A DNA stretch of 5,666 nucleotides from Ignavibacteria bacterium UBA6688. Lineage in GTDB: Bacteria; Bacteroidota; Ignavibacteria; UBA10030. Shown piece by piece: positions 5,398 to 5,666 of the stretch. The stretch spans positions 267-5,932 of the forward strand of contig DKJQ01000360.1 of NCBI GenBank assembly GCA_002454845.1, in the 5' to 3' direction. Made by a program: the position numbers and the translations under genes. The notes beneath the pieces are model-generated. The model had not been told where the DNA came from. It was given only the letters and a program-made list of their open reading frames with translations, and made no database searches. The stretch's first letter is position 1. Each line of letters opens with the position of its first letter.

Positions 5398-5416
5398 CTG
5401 ACTCCTGACTCTTGAC
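5398..5416 (+). repeat. Short tandem repeat (7-nt unit) before serA
   Basis: CTGACTC occurs twice in perfect tandem (5398-5404, 5405-5411), followed by a partial third copy, TTGAC (5412-5416). It lies in the 57-nt spacer between the aminotransferase stop and the serA start. The array is too short to assign a role. It could be slippage-prone sequence or chance. Confidence 0.5.
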
Positions 5417-5447
5417 GCCTCCGGCCTCTCATTGACGACCTAAAACC

Positions 5448-5666
5448 ATGACCATCCTTATCAGCGACCCCATTGAACAAATTTGTGTCGACATCCTCAA
5501 GGCCGAGGGTTTCGACGTCGACATCAAACCCAACCTTCCCGTCGCGGACCTCAAGGCCATCATCGACCGATACGATGCGCTGGTGATCCGGAGCGGCACA
5601 AAAGTGACGGCGGAGATCATCGCAGCCGCGAAAAAAATGAAGGTCATCGGGCGGGCGGGAGCGGGG
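5448..5666 (+). CDS. serA: D-3-phosphoglycerate dehydrogenase, N-terminal part (3'-truncated)
   Basis: SerA oxidises 3-phosphoglycerate to 3-phosphohydroxypyruvate with NAD+, the first committed step of the phosphorylated serine pathway in the cytosol. Only 73 codons are present, cut by the window end. They match the start of the family: MTILISDPIEQICVDILKAEG, then YDALVIRSGTKVTAEII (42-58), where R48, S49 and T51 lie in the phosphoglycerate-binding loop, then KVIGRAGAG (65-73), after which VDN-type residues are expected. The Rossmann GXGXXG, the catalytic Arg/Glu/His and any ACT domain are outside. No SD is visible before ATG 5448; the upstream bases are TAAAACC. Translation may use an A-rich leader, or depend on coupling to the aminotransferase gene. 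Another 2-hydroxyacid dehydrogenase is possible, but the loop wording and neighbour favour SerA. Confidence 0.9.
   Translation, partial: MTILISDPIEQICVDILKAEGFDVDIKPNLPVADLKAIIDRYDALVIRSGTKVTAEIIAAAKKMKVIGRAGAG

Noticed and set aside
1..5666. A hidden novel defence, mobile or RNA system
   Set aside because: All substantial open frames on both strands are either known housekeeping genes or their shadows. No transposase, integrase, toxin, nuclease, CRISPR-type spaced repeat or structured ncRNA family could be supported.

Overview
This window is a chromosomal housekeeping segment, and every gene lies on the + strand. It holds the end of the ribosomal alpha operon (rpsM partial, rpsK, rpsD, rpoA, rplQ), then the ribosome-assembly GTPase gene engB, a strong intrinsic terminator, and the start of a second unit: a class V aminotransferase followed by the first 73 codons of serA.

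Organism: the DNA is moderately GC-rich (mid-50s percent by eye, not computed). RpoA has FCB-type wording in its C-terminal domain (LLKFRNFGRKSL, FGMDVDKYL), S4 is the four-cysteine zinc type, and L17 has a long low-complexity C-terminal tail. These fit the Bacteroidota/Chlorobiota/Ignavibacteriota superphylum. Clear Shine-Dalgarno (SD) sequences before rpsK, rpsD, rplQ and engB argue against the Bacteroidia proper, which mostly lack them, and favour an Ignavibacteria- or Chlorobi-like lineage. This placement is an inference from remembered family patterns, not a search.

Layout: 1-354 rpsM (5' end missing); 437-835 rpsK; 928-1557 rpsD; 1654-2643 rpoA; 2644-2777 spacer carrying an inverted repeat built from 8-nt CACNAAGW units; 2778-3392 rplQ; 3468-4097 engB; 4123-4149 terminator; 4251-5390 aminotransferase; 5448-5666 serA (3' end missing). 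No tRNA, rRNA, CRISPR array, transposase or origin was seen.

How it works together: the first block supplies 30S proteins (S13, S11, S4), the RNA polymerase alpha subunit, 50S protein L17 and a GTPase for 50S maturation, so it is one growth-linked translation/transcription cluster that ends at the terminator. The second block is probably for serine synthesis: SerA would make 3-phosphohydroxypyruvate and the aminotransferase could convert it to phosphoserine.

I found no convincing undescribed multi-gene system. The less ordinary material is between the genes: the transcribed CACNAAGW palindrome between rpoA and rplQ, long spacers that nearly all hold a small stem-loop, and a hairpin that would mask the rpoA ribosome-binding site.
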